Of a stretch of 28,678 bases of DNA, positions 6,842 to 14,035 are shown piece after piece. The stretch comes from JANWYT01 sp046719465 (GTDB taxonomy: Bacteria > Chloroflexota > Anaerolineae > Aggregatilineales > Phototrophicaceae), in the NCBI GenBank assembly GCA_046719465.1, contig JBDNCV010000036.1, positions 1 to 28,678 on the forward strand. The letters are read 5' to 3'. Position numbers and translations under genes: made by a program. The notes under the pieces are model-generated. The model was not told the DNA's origin. It searched no databases and saw only the letters and a list, made by a program, of their open reading frames with translations. Numbering within the stretch: position 1 is the first letter of the stretch; every line of letters starts with the position of its first letter.

Positions 6842-8402
6842 GCCGCTAGATGGCAAGGATGGGGGGACTGTTGCCTTGCTAATACCATCAGAGCCGAAGC
6901 ATTTTCGCAATCAAACCCGAGACGAGGCGGAACGTTTTGTTCAGTCTGTCCTTGATGCCTTGACTGACCACGTGGCAGTGCTAGATGAACAGGGTCAAAT
7001 CGTGGCGGTCAACGCTGCATGGCGCAAGTTCGCCCGCCAAAATGGCTATAACGCTGCGGGCTATGGTATCGGTACCAATTACCTTGACGTTTGCGACCGC
7101 TCCACCGTTCGCAGCTCACGCGAGGCCCCGCTCATCGCCAGCGCCATCCGCGGGATCGTCCACGGCCAGATGGACGAGTTCCAGATGGAATACCCCTGCC
7201 ACACGCCAATCAAGCGGCAGTGGTTTGTCGTGCGCGTCACGCGCTTTCAGTGGTATCACCACACGCGCGTGATCGTGGCGCACCATAACATCACCGACTT
7301 AAAGCAGGTCGAGATGGAGCTGTCCCAGAGCAAACGCCGCCTTGAAGCCATCCTCGACAACGTGAACAACGGCATCCTGACGGTGGATGGACGCGGGGCG
7401 ATTTTGAGCGCCAACCGCGCTGCCGCGCGCATCTTCGGCCTCGACACAGCCACCCTGCTCAACACCAACCTCTCACAGCTCATCGACGAGCCATTCGAGG
7501 GCAAGGCCACGTTCAAACGGTTGAACGGCGACGTCGGCCATGAGCTGATCGGGCGGCGCGCCGATGGCGAGACTTTCCCGCTGTACCTCTCACTCAATGA
7601 GCTGCGCCTTGAAGATGGCAGCGTCTACACCTGCATCATCCAAGACATCACCTATCGCAAGCAGGCCGAAGAAGAGCGAGTGGAGCGTGAGCGCATGATG
7701 GTTGCGCTGGAAAAAGAGCGGGAAATCCGCGCGCTGAAAAATCGCTTCCTCTCGATGATGTCACATGAGCTGCGCACCCCGCTCACGTCTATCGGGTTGT
7801 CTTACGACATCCTCAAGAAGTATGGGGCTGTCTCCACGCCGGAAGAGCGCACGCAAGCCCTCGACAACATCCGTCAACAAGTCGATTACCTTTCCGAGAT
7901 GATCTCCGACGTGATGACGCTCAGCCGCTTTGAGGCAGATGGCTTCCAGATCAACGCCGAGGACTGTGACCTTATCACCTACTGCCGCGATGTCGTCGAA
8001 GAGTTCCAGTTGAACTACCACAAGACGCACCGCGTCGAATTCCACTGCGAGGAACATCAACTGATCGCGCCGATTGACCGTAAACTGCTGCGGCGCGCCC
8101 TGACGAACCTGCTGTCGAACGCGATCAAATACTCGCCTCACGGCAGCACCGTCCGCTTCACGCTGGCGCGCGATGACCACGCCGTCGTGATTCAAGTGGC
8201 CGATGAAGGCATCGGCATCCCAGCGGAAGATCTGAGCCGCTTGTTTGAGCCGTTCCACCGCGCCTCCAACGTCGAGACGATCCCGGGGACGGGACTCGGC
8301 CTGCCCGTCACCCGCCAGATGGTGGAGCTGCACGGCGGCACGATCACCTGCGAGACTCAGCTTGGTCACGGCACGACCTTTACGATCCGCCTGCCTATTT
8401 AG
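6840..8402 (+). CDS. PAS-domain sensor histidine kinase
   Basis: Predicted cytoplasmic two-component sensor kinase with no membrane segment. From ATG 6840 it has 520 residues. PAS 1 spans about 35-155 (DHVAVLDEQGQIVAVNAAW...GTNYLDVC region), PAS 2 about 166-280 (GILTVDGRGAILSANRAA). The HisKA domain has phosphoacceptor His309 in MMSHELRTPL. The ATPase domain has the N box NLLSNAIKYSP (423-433), DEGIGIP (455-461) and GTGLGLPV (483-490). All kinase motifs are intact. The start is uncertain: the frame is open back to GTG 6738, ATG 6840 overlaps a likely -10 box, and TTG 6876 sits 8 bp after GGGGGGA (6861-6867). No response regulator gene is in the window, so this is an orphan kinase here. Confidence 0.93.
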   Translation: MPLDGKDGGTVALLIPSEPKHFRNQTRDEAERFVQSVLDALTDHVAVLDEQGQIVAVNAAWRKFARQNGYNAAGYGIGTNYLDVCDRSTVRSSREAPLIASAIRGIVHGQMDEFQMEYPCHTPIKRQWFVVRVTRFQWYHHTRVIVAHHNITDLKQVEMELSQSKRRLEAILDNVNNGILTVDGRGAILSANRAAARIFGLDTATLLNTNLSQLIDEPFEGKATFKRLNGDVGHELIGRRADGETFPLYLSLNELRLEDGSVYTCIIQDITYRKQAEEERVERERMMVALEKEREIRALKNRFLSMMSHELRTPLTSIGLSYDILKKYGAVSTPEERTQALDNIRQQVDYLSEMISDVMTLSRFEADGFQINAEDCDLITYCRDVVEEFQLNYHKTHRVEFHCEEHQLIAPIDRKLLRRALTNLLSNAIKYSPHGSTVRFTLARDDHAVVIQVADEGIGIPAEDLSRLFEPFHRASNVETIPGTGLGLPVTRQMVELHGGTITCETQLGHGTTFTIRLPI

Positions 8403-8465
8403 CTAGTTGTACAGCCAGCGGCGCTGCGTTAATCTCCCCTTTGTACACCTAACATGGAGGAGACA

Positions 8466-9536
8466 ATGCGTTACAAACTGCTGGGCAAGAGCGGCCTGCG
8501 CGTGTCTGAGCTTTGCCTCGGGACGATGACCTTCGGCGCAGACTGGGGCTGGGGGGCAGACCGCGACGAGAGCAAGCGCCAGTTTGACTACTTCGCAGAA
8601 CAGGGCGGCAACTTCATCGACACTGCCAACCTCTACACCAACGGCTCATCCGAGCGGCTGGTGGGCGAGTTCATCCACAGCGACCGCGAGCACTTCGTGG
8701 TTGCCACCAAGTACACGCTGACGCCTGCCTCACGACAAGGCGATGAGCGCATCCGCCCCAACAGCAGCGGCAACCACCGCAAAAACATGATGCAAGCCGT
8801 GGAAGCCAGCCTTAAGCGCCTGAACACCGACTATATCGACATCCTCTACCTGCACGCATGGGACTACATGACCCCCGTGCAGGAGGTCATGCGCGGGCTG
8901 GATGATCTGGTGCGCATGGGCAAGGTGCTTTACTTGGCGATCAGCGACACGCCCGCCTACATCGTGGCCGAGGCCAACACGCTGGCCGACCTGCGTGGAT
9001 GGTCGCGGTTTTTGGGCATTCAAGTGCCCTACAGCCTGCTCGAGCGGGACTTGGAACGCGAAATCTTGCCGATGGCCAAGCACCACGAGATGGCCGTCCT
9101 GCCGTGGGGGATCCTGCGGGCCGGCGTGCTCACCGGCAAGTTCCTCAAAGAGGGCAGCGAGCCAACCCGTGTTGACCGCGCCACCCTCAACTTAACGCGC
9201 GAACAAGTCAACGTCGTGAAGGAAGTCGTCAAGATCGCGGAGAAGGTCGGGCGCAGCCCCTCCCAAGTGGCCATCAACTGGGTGCGCCAGCAGCAGCACC
9301 GCGCCCAGATCATCCCTATCTTGGGGGCGCGCACGCTGGAACAGCTCAAGGACAATATGGCCGTGCTGGAATGGTCACTGACGGATGCGCAGCTTGAGCG
9401 TCTCAGCAAGATAAGCGCGATCCCGCTCGGCTTCCCGCATTCTTTCCTGCCTGCTAACCGCTTCGTGTTCGGCAATACTCAGACGTATCGCGCCATCGAC
9501 AACCACCGCGGGGAGAACCCGATCCCGCAGGATTGA
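8466..9536 (+). CDS. Aldo/keto reductase
   Basis: NAD(P)H-dependent oxidoreductase of the aldo/keto reductase barrel fold, 356 residues. The catalytic tetrad can be placed at Asp52 (FIDTAN), Tyr57 (NLYTNG), Lys82 (ATKYT) and His130 (LYLHAWD). N-terminal KLLGKSGLRVSELCLGTMTFG is typical of the family, and the cofactor-binding end is seen in IIPILGARTLEQLKDN. ATG 8466 is preferred over ATG 8454 because GGAGGAG (8456-8462) overlaps the upstream ATG and serves the downstream one. The physiological substrate is unknown. It follows the kinase gene by 63 bp and ends facing a minus-strand lipoprotein gene, with a GC-rich palindrome between them. Confidence 0.95.
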   Translation: MRYKLLGKSGLRVSELCLGTMTFGADWGWGADRDESKRQFDYFAEQGGNFIDTANLYTNGSSERLVGEFIHSDREHFVVATKYTLTPASRQGDERIRPNSSGNHRKNMMQAVEASLKRLNTDYIDILYLHAWDYMTPVQEVMRGLDDLVRMGKVLYLAISDTPAYIVAEANTLADLRGWSRFLGIQVPYSLLERDLEREILPMAKHHEMAVLPWGILRAGVLTGKFLKEGSEPTRVDRATLNLTREQVNVVKEVVKIAEKVGRSPSQVAINWVRQQQHRAQIIPILGARTLEQLKDNMAVLEWSLTDAQLERLSKISAIPLGFPHSFLPANRFVFGNTQTYRAIDNHRGENPIPQD

Positions 9537-9552
9537 TGGCGATGGCGTCGTG

Positions 9553-9574
9553 GGGGCAAGGCATATCTTGCCCC
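9553..9574. terminator. Palindrome between convergent gene ends (repeat family B, copy 2)
   Basis: GGGGCAAG (9553-9560) and CTTGCCCC (9567-9574) form a perfect 8-bp stem with a 6-nt loop. It fills the 39-bp gap between the stop of the aldo/keto reductase (9536) and the stop of the minus-strand lipoprotein (9576). It could stop transcription from both sides, although no T-run follows. The same sequence type occurs at 16-35. Confidence 0.5.
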
Positions 9575-9575
9575 G

Positions 9576-10835
9576 CTAACAATCACCTTGTGCCAGCGTG
9601 TAGTTCTTAGTGACCTCGTTGTTGCCTTCGTTGGTCTCAGGGACGCGGTTGTCTGGGTCGACGCGCGCGCGGATGGTGTGCCCCTCAAGGAAGAACGTAG
9701 ACACTGTGAGCGGCAGGTTCAGCTCCACGCTTTCGTTCTGCCCCAACGGGCGCACCGTGGCGGTGGCGCTGGCCTGCTGCTGGCCGTTGTACAAGTCTTG
9801 CACGAGCACGGTCGTCTCGGCGCTGGGGGTGCTGCCCGTGTTCACCACGATCACGGTGATCGTCGCCTGCTGATTGCACACGAGGGGGTCAGGCGTCGTC
9901 GCCAAGAAGGTAATGCTCAGGTCGGTGTTGGCGGCGGGGGCGGCAGGTTGTTGTGGATTAGCCGCGGCAGGAGGCTGCGGCGCGGGCGTGGCTGGGCCGG
10001 AGTCAATCGGCAAACCAGCGAGATCGCCCGTGGTCGTCACGACCGCCGCGTTGATCCACCCGCGCCCGAGGCCGTTGTTGTAGCTAATGCGATACCACTG
10101 CCGGTCTGGGCTGATGGCGACGATGCTGCCCGTCGCCCCCGCAGGCAGCGACGCAATCGGCGGGTCAAACACGAGGCCCGGGCCACCGCGGACGTTTGCG
10201 CCGCTGATGACGCTGAAGGTGGGCGCGCTGCTGGCCGGGGGTTGAGGCTGGGCGGTGTTGGTCTGGGTGGGCGCGGCGACGGCCTGCGTCGGCGCGGGGG
10301 TTGGGCTAGGCGGGACGGTGGGCTGCGTCTGCGCGGGCACAACCGGCGTCGGGAGCTGCGGTTGTTCCGCGGGGGTTGGCTCCACTGTCGGCTCAGGCTG
10401 CGGCGGCAGAGCAACCACCGCATCCCCCTGAACGGTGATGCGGACGCTGGCCTCGCCGCTCGTGCCGTCTGCTCGCAGCGCCCGCAGGGTGATCACATGG
10501 TCGCCGGGCGTGCTGGGCCAACTGTTCGTCACGGTAAAAGCTGCTGCCCCGCTCACGTTGGGGGTTTCGGCGCGGCCAATCGGCTCATCGTTGAGCAAAA
10601 TTTCCACTGCGGCCACGTCTAGCCCGGCGTTCTCGACGCGGCCGAGAATGTTGACCGACGCGCCTTGAGCGTAGATCTCGTTGGGAAGCGGCGAGGCCAA
10701 GCGCACCACCGGCTCACCGTCAAACTGGGGTGTCGTCTCCGCAGTCATGTTCTCCAGCAGGGTACACCCACTCGCCATGACCACACTGGCAGCGATCCAA
10801 CTCAGGTGTATGAACCTCGATAGGCGGTTCATCAT
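9576..10835 (-). CDS. Lipoprotein with Ig-like, SH3 and CARDB domains
   Basis: Predicted surface lipoprotein of 419 residues. The signal ends in MASGC with Cys24 as lipidation site. An Ig-like beta-domain (about 41-137: PVVRLASPLPNEIYAQG and the GDHVITLRA strand) is followed by a Pro/Thr/Gln linker (142-203), a bacterial SH3 domain (206-268: NVRGGPG, GATGSIVA, WYRISY, GRGWINAAVV), a second linker, and a CARDB-type domain (304-414: VVNTGSTPSAETTVLV, NRVPETNEGNNE). Such modules bind wall polymers or proteins; the target is unknown. The start at ATG 10835 is set by GAGGA 8 bp upstream. The gene is divergent from the M50-like gene. Confidence 0.85.
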   Translation of the reverse strand: MMNRLSRFIHLSWIAASVVMASGCTLLENMTAETTPQFDGEPVVRLASPLPNEIYAQGASVNILGRVENAGLDVAAVEILLNDEPIGRAETPNVSGAAAFTVTNSWPSTPGDHVITLRALRADGTSGEASVRITVQGDAVVALPPQPEPTVEPTPAEQPQLPTPVVPAQTQPTVPPSPTPAPTQAVAAPTQTNTAQPQPPASSAPTFSVISGANVRGGPGLVFDPPIASLPAGATGSIVAISPDRQWYRISYNNGLGRGWINAAVVTTTGDLAGLPIDSGPATPAPQPPAAANPQQPAAPAANTDLSITFLATTPDPLVCNQQATITVIVVNTGSTPSAETTVLVQDLYNGQQQASATATVRPLGQNESVELNLPLTVSTFFLEGHTIRARVDPDNRVPETNEGNNEVTKNYTLAQGDC

Positions 10836-10873
10836 AAGACAATCCTCTATGAGTGTGTCTCTATTGGGCGCTA

Positions 10874-10882
10874 ACTCTAGCA
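10874..10882 (-). promoter_or_regulatory. Possible extended -10 for the SH3/CARDB lipoprotein
   Basis: On the minus strand TGC is followed by TAGAGT (4 of 6 matches to TATAAT), about 39 bp before the ATG at 10835. It matches the TGN-plus-hexamer pattern seen before other genes of the window, but the hexamer is weak and no -35 is evident. Confidence 0.35.
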
Positions 10883-10977
10883 GTTTTGTCCAACGCTGAA
10901 AACCCTGCACGCCCCGTAACACCTTTTTTGCGCATGTGGCGTATAGTTAAGACGTAGCAAGCAGTGAAGGAGTCAGC

Positions 10978-11763
10978 ATGAGGTCAACACGGGCATTAGA
11001 ACCGGTAGCGCGCCGCAAAGTGTTAGGGATCACCGCGCTGGCGTTGGTGATTGCGTATCTGCTGTGGGTCAACCCGATGAACTGGGGCATCATCAGCGTG
11101 ATGATGTACCCGCTGCGCTTGTTCGTGACGTTCATCCACGAGGCCGGGCACAGCCTCGCCGCGATCATCAGCGGCGGCGACGTCATCGGCTTTCAAGTCT
11201 CGGCGGACGGCAGCGGGCTAGCAATCACTCGAGGAGGCAACCGCGCCCTCATCATCTCCGCGGGGTATTTGGGGGCAGCGCTGTTCGGCTCGATCTTGTT
11301 CTACATGATCAACCGCTTCCCGCGCTACATCGACATCTTGGCGTTCATGCTGGGCGTGTTCATGATCGGCTTCTCGGCGCTGTTTGCCCGTCCTGATCAG
11401 AGCGGCAGCCCGCTGGCGCTGGTCGTAGGCTTCGGGTTTGGCGGCCTGTTGATCCTCATCGGGATGCGCGGCAACCTGTTCATCGATTTGCTCGTGCTGA
11501 ACGTGCTGGCGGTGCTGACGGCGCTCAACGCCGTGTTCGACATCTGGGATTTGATCCGCTACAACGACTTGTTCATCCGGCAGGGCGTACGCAACGATGC
11601 GGTGGCTTTCCACCAAGAGATCGCGCCGCTGCTGCCGCCGGTGTTCATCGCGTTCGTGTGGGCGCTGATGGCGGTTGCGATGCTGGGCTTTGCCGCCTAC
11701 CTAGCCGTGTGGAAGCCGATCCGCGCGGAGATCGACGCGGCTTATACGCGGATGAGAAACTAG
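10978..11763 (+). CDS. M50-like (site-2-protease type) membrane metallopeptidase
   Basis: Polytopic membrane protein of 261 residues with the zinc motif HEAGH (54-58) inside a hydrophobic helix, as in the M50B-like peptidase group. A conserved-looking AGYLGAALFG helix (95-104) follows, and several more membrane segments fill the rest. An aspartate in NAVFDIWDL (about 186) is a candidate third zinc ligand. Such proteins cut within membranes or bind zinc in that setting; the substrate is unknown. Start: ATG 10978 with AAGGAG (10967-10972) 5 bp upstream. A TATAGT hexamer at 10942-10947 could be its -10. No PDZ domain is present. Confidence 0.85.
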   Translation: MRSTRALEPVARRKVLGITALALVIAYLLWVNPMNWGIISVMMYPLRLFVTFIHEAGHSLAAIISGGDVIGFQVSADGSGLAITRGGNRALIISAGYLGAALFGSILFYMINRFPRYIDILAFMLGVFMIGFSALFARPDQSGSPLALVVGFGFGGLLILIGMRGNLFIDLLVLNVLAVLTALNAVFDIWDLIRYNDLFIRQGVRNDAVAFHQEIAPLLPPVFIAFVWALMAVAMLGFAAYLAVWKPIRAEIDAAYTRMRN

Positions 11764-11852
11764 CTGCGCAGCGTAAGACCGATCCGCTGACCAAAGTCTA
11801 AGCAGCAGAAGATCGCTGATACCGACAGCACTGAGTGAGGGAAAGATCACAC

Positions 11853-12137
11853 ATGGCACGCGCACTGTGGAACGGAGTCGTCATCGCCGAGAGCGACAAA
11901 ACAGAGATGGTCGAGGGCAATCACTACTTCCCCCCCGACACGGTGAAGATGGAGTACTTCAAACCCAGCGACACGCACACTACCTGCCCGTGGAAGGGCG
12001 TCGCCAGCTACTACACGATTGTGGTCAACGGGCAAGAGAACAAAGATGCTGCATGGTACTACCCCGAGCCGAAACCCGCCGCCAAGAACATCGCGGGGCA
12101 TATCGCGTTCTGGCGCGGCGTGAAGGTCGAGGGCTAG
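11853..12137 (+). CDS. DUF427 family protein
   Basis: Small protein of 94 residues that matches the DUF427 fold: ALWNGVVIAES near the start, VEGNHYFPPDTV, then the hallmark THTTCPWKGVASYYTI (about 42-57), AWYYPEPK, and a C-terminal HIAFWRGVKVEG. The family has no firmly established function. ATG 11853 is chosen over an in-frame GTG at 11835 because the GAGGGA following that GTG serves as a ribosome binding site. It follows the M50-like gene by 89 bp on the same strand, and a strong hairpin follows the stop. Confidence 0.9.
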   Translation: MARALWNGVVIAESDKTEMVEGNHYFPPDTVKMEYFKPSDTHTTCPWKGVASYYTIVVNGQENKDAAWYYPEPKPAAKNIAGHIAFWRGVKVEG

Positions 12138-12162
12138 GCAGCTTCCACGTGCCGCATACTCT

Positions 12163-12200
12163 GCGCCCGTTCCAGCCGCCGCGGCAGCTGAAGCGGGCGC
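12163..12200 (+). terminator. GC-rich hairpin after the DUF427 gene
   Basis: GCGCCCGTT (12163-12171) pairs with AGCGGGCGC region 12192-12200, and after one mismatch CAGC (12173-12176) pairs with GCTG (12187-12190), giving about 13 bp with a 10-nt loop. It starts 26 bp after the DUF427 stop. The following CATTTCCTG is only weakly T-rich, so it is a terminator-like hairpin rather than a classic intrinsic terminator. Confidence 0.45.
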
Positions 12201-12282
12201 CATTTCCTGTAACAACACTATTATAGTCAAACTCTCATATGACCTTACAGGTTCATCCTCGTGCTATTTTGCTCATCTCGTG

Positions 12283-12288
12283 TACAAT
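12283..12288 (+). promoter_or_regulatory. Possible -10 box for the FHA cluster
   Basis: TACAAT at 12283-12288, 60 bp before the GTG start at 12348 and downstream of the terminator-like hairpin. It is preceded directly by TG without the usual one-base gap. A second hexamer TATAGT lies at 12222-12227. Neither has a clear -35, so the assignment is tentative. Confidence 0.35.
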
Positions 12289-12347
12289 CAATGTGAAGGG
12301 GTTAGCAGAATCACCAACAACTCAGCCAGTTGAGGTAGGGTAAGTCT

Positions 12348-12950
12348 GTGAATGATCATGAGAAGCAGCCTGAAAGTGACGCTAGCCGTCTCGATGAGCA
12401 GGCTCTTGACACAGCTTTGAGTTCAGATCTCAATCCAGACCATAATGCTGCTCGCCCAAAACACACTCTCGACACGCGACCCGTTAGCGATGAGGGATTA
12501 GGCATGCCGACCTCAGGCGAGAAGAGCCGCTTCAAAACGGATTACCTGAATGTTCCGGAGGGCAGCGGTGATATGAGTAACCGTCCCCCCTCGCCCGGGA
12601 CGGCTCGCCTTACGTCTGCGTGGAAGCTGCGCTGGAAGATTGGCGAGGAAACCTACATTATGCCCGCCGAGGAGCGCGTGGTCATTGGCCGCGCCATGGA
12701 GGGCGACACAGGCATTGGCTTTGATCTTACGCCCTTCGGGGCGTATCACTTTGGTGTATCGCGCATGCACGCTGTGCTGACGCTGCACGACGGCTTCCTC
12801 TACTTGGAAGACCTCAACAGCACCAACGGCACGCGCATCAACGGCTTCCAAGTCACCCCCAAGCAGCGCTATCGCCTGCGCGACGGCGATGAGATCGAAT
12901 TTGGCCGCCTTCGCACCACGCTTCGATTTGAGACACCCGGCAGCAAATAA
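12348..12950 (+). CDS. FHA domain protein
   Basis: Cytoplasmic 200-residue protein with a polar, probably disordered N-terminal half (1-85) and one FHA domain (about 88-197): VIGRAMEGD (112-120), SRMH (138-141), LEDLNSTNGTRING (153-166). The phosphothreonine-binding residues Arg115, Ser138 and Asn160 can be placed. Start: GTG 12348, 7 bp after a GAGGTAGGG stretch (12332-12340). The next gene begins one base after its TAA, so the two are almost certainly translated from one mRNA. No kinase gene is adjacent, so the phospho-ligand is unknown; the long N-terminal tail is itself a possible phosphorylation target (inference). Confidence 0.92.
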   Translation: MNDHEKQPESDASRLDEQALDTALSSDLNPDHNAARPKHTLDTRPVSDEGLGMPTSGEKSRFKTDYLNVPEGSGDMSNRPPSPGTARLTSAWKLRWKIGEETYIMPAEERVVIGRAMEGDTGIGFDLTPFGAYHFGVSRMHAVLTLHDGFLYLEDLNSTNGTRINGFQVTPKQRYRLRDGDEIEFGRLRTTLRFETPGSK

Positions 12951-12951
12951 C

Positions 12952-13770
12952 GTGCGGCGGTTGGCGTGCGCGGCGCTGCTGCTCATGCTGCTCGCCGCTT
13001 GTTCCGGCGATCCAGAGGCGGCCACCGCCCCAACAGAAGTGGCCATCGTGAAATCGCTGGCGACCGTCGTGCTCTCGCCCACCCCCAACCCCGATCAACT
13101 CGCAGCAACGTTCGCCGCGGCCAGCCCCACCCCTGCCCCGCCCACTCCCACGCCGGATCCCAGCCCGTCGCCTTATGTCGGCGTGTTCATCGGTGAGGCT
13201 GGGGGCAGCTTGGCGTTTCAATCGTTCACGCAGCCGCTCATCGGCAGCGGCAGCGCTGCCCCCACCGCTGATGCCCGCCAATGTGGCCGCCCGATTGAAC
13301 CGCGCATTGTCGCCGTGTGGCAGTCGCAGTCCATCGTGCGACAGCGGCTCGGCTGCCCGATTCAAGAGCCGTTTGGCTTCTTCGGTCAGCTTCAAGTGTT
13401 CGACCGCGGCGTGATGTACCTTCAGCCCGACATTCAAGCCGTCTGGGCGATTGTGCCGCAGGGCGCAGTCGGGCGCTTCTACTATCTCGAAGCGCCGCCC
13501 CCGCTCACGGCCCCGCTGGAGCCGTCACAGCAGGGTTTAGTCCCCACCGGCGCGTTCGGCAGCATGTGGACGCTTGTCGAGGGGCTGCCCGCGCGCATCG
13601 GCTTCGGCATCACGGAGCCGCAAGAAGTCGCGCTCACGCTCCAACGTTTTGACACGGGCACGTTTTTGCTAGACGTGTCTTCTGGGCAGGCCTTCGCGCT
13701 GGCGGTCGATGGCACAGCGCTCGGCCCGTATGAACTCGTTGAGCCATCGGCAGCGCCGGAGGGGGGATAA
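12952..13770 (+). CDS. Lipoprotein with LGFP-like repeats, function unknown
   Basis: Predicted 272-residue lipoprotein. The signal peptide is rich in Leu/Ala and ends in LLAAC with Cys17. A Pro/Thr linker (about 42-74) follows. The C-terminal part has two units that look like degenerate LGFP-type repeats: RLGCPIQEP...QVFDRGVMYL (132-157) and RIGFGITEP...QRFDTGTFLL (215-240). Such repeats are common in surface proteins and may bind wall or sugar. The start is taken as GTG 12952, because the signal peptide begins there and the FHA gene stops at 12950; there is no clear ribosome binding site, so translational coupling is likely. An earlier in-frame ATG (12889) lies inside the FHA domain and would spoil the signal peptide. 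Confidence 0.8.
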   Translation: MRRLACAALLLMLLAACSGDPEAATAPTEVAIVKSLATVVLSPTPNPDQLAATFAAASPTPAPPTPTPDPSPSPYVGVFIGEAGGSLAFQSFTQPLIGSGSAAPTADARQCGRPIEPRIVAVWQSQSIVRQRLGCPIQEPFGFFGQLQVFDRGVMYLQPDIQAVWAIVPQGAVGRFYYLEAPPPLTAPLEPSQQGLVPTGAFGSMWTLVEGLPARIGFGITEPQEVALTLQRFDTGTFLLDVSSGQAFALAVDGTALGPYELVEPSAAPEGG

Positions 13771-13774
13771 TCTC

Positions 13775-14035
13775 ATGCGCAAAGTGATCTCGCTGTTGAT
13801 CGGGCTGGGCGTGGGCGCAGCGTTGGGTGCGCTGCTGGTCGTGCTGTTCTCGCCAGTGAGCGGCGCTCAACTTCGTGCGAATTTGCTGCGGATGCTGCGC
13901 GAGGCTGCCCAAGCCGCCCAAAAGGCGCAGGCCGCTAAACGGGCGGAGCTGGAGCAGCAGCTGGCGGAGATTCGCCGTGCGAGCGAGCAAGCGGCGTCAG
14001 CGCCGCCCCAGCCAACATCCACACCATCGGCATAA
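13775..14035 (+). CDS. YtxH-like small membrane protein
   Basis: 86-residue protein with one N-terminal membrane helix (about 5-27, glycine-rich) followed by FSPVSGAQLRANLL, which resembles the APxSGxELR segment of YtxH-family proteins. A charged, probably coiled-coil part (about 40-72, rich in Ala/Lys/Glu/Gln) and a Pro/Thr tail follow. Start: ATG 13775, 4 bp after the lipoprotein stop, with GGAGGGGGG just upstream. The family is linked to stress or envelope roles in some bacteria, but no precise function is known. Its last 101 bp overlap the 3' end of the minus-strand GT39-like gene, so one DNA stretch encodes two protein tails. Confidence 0.75.
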   Translation: MRKVISLLIGLGVGAALGALLVVLFSPVSGAQLRANLLRMLREAAQAAQKAQAAKRAELEQQLAEIRRASEQAASAPPQPTSTPSA

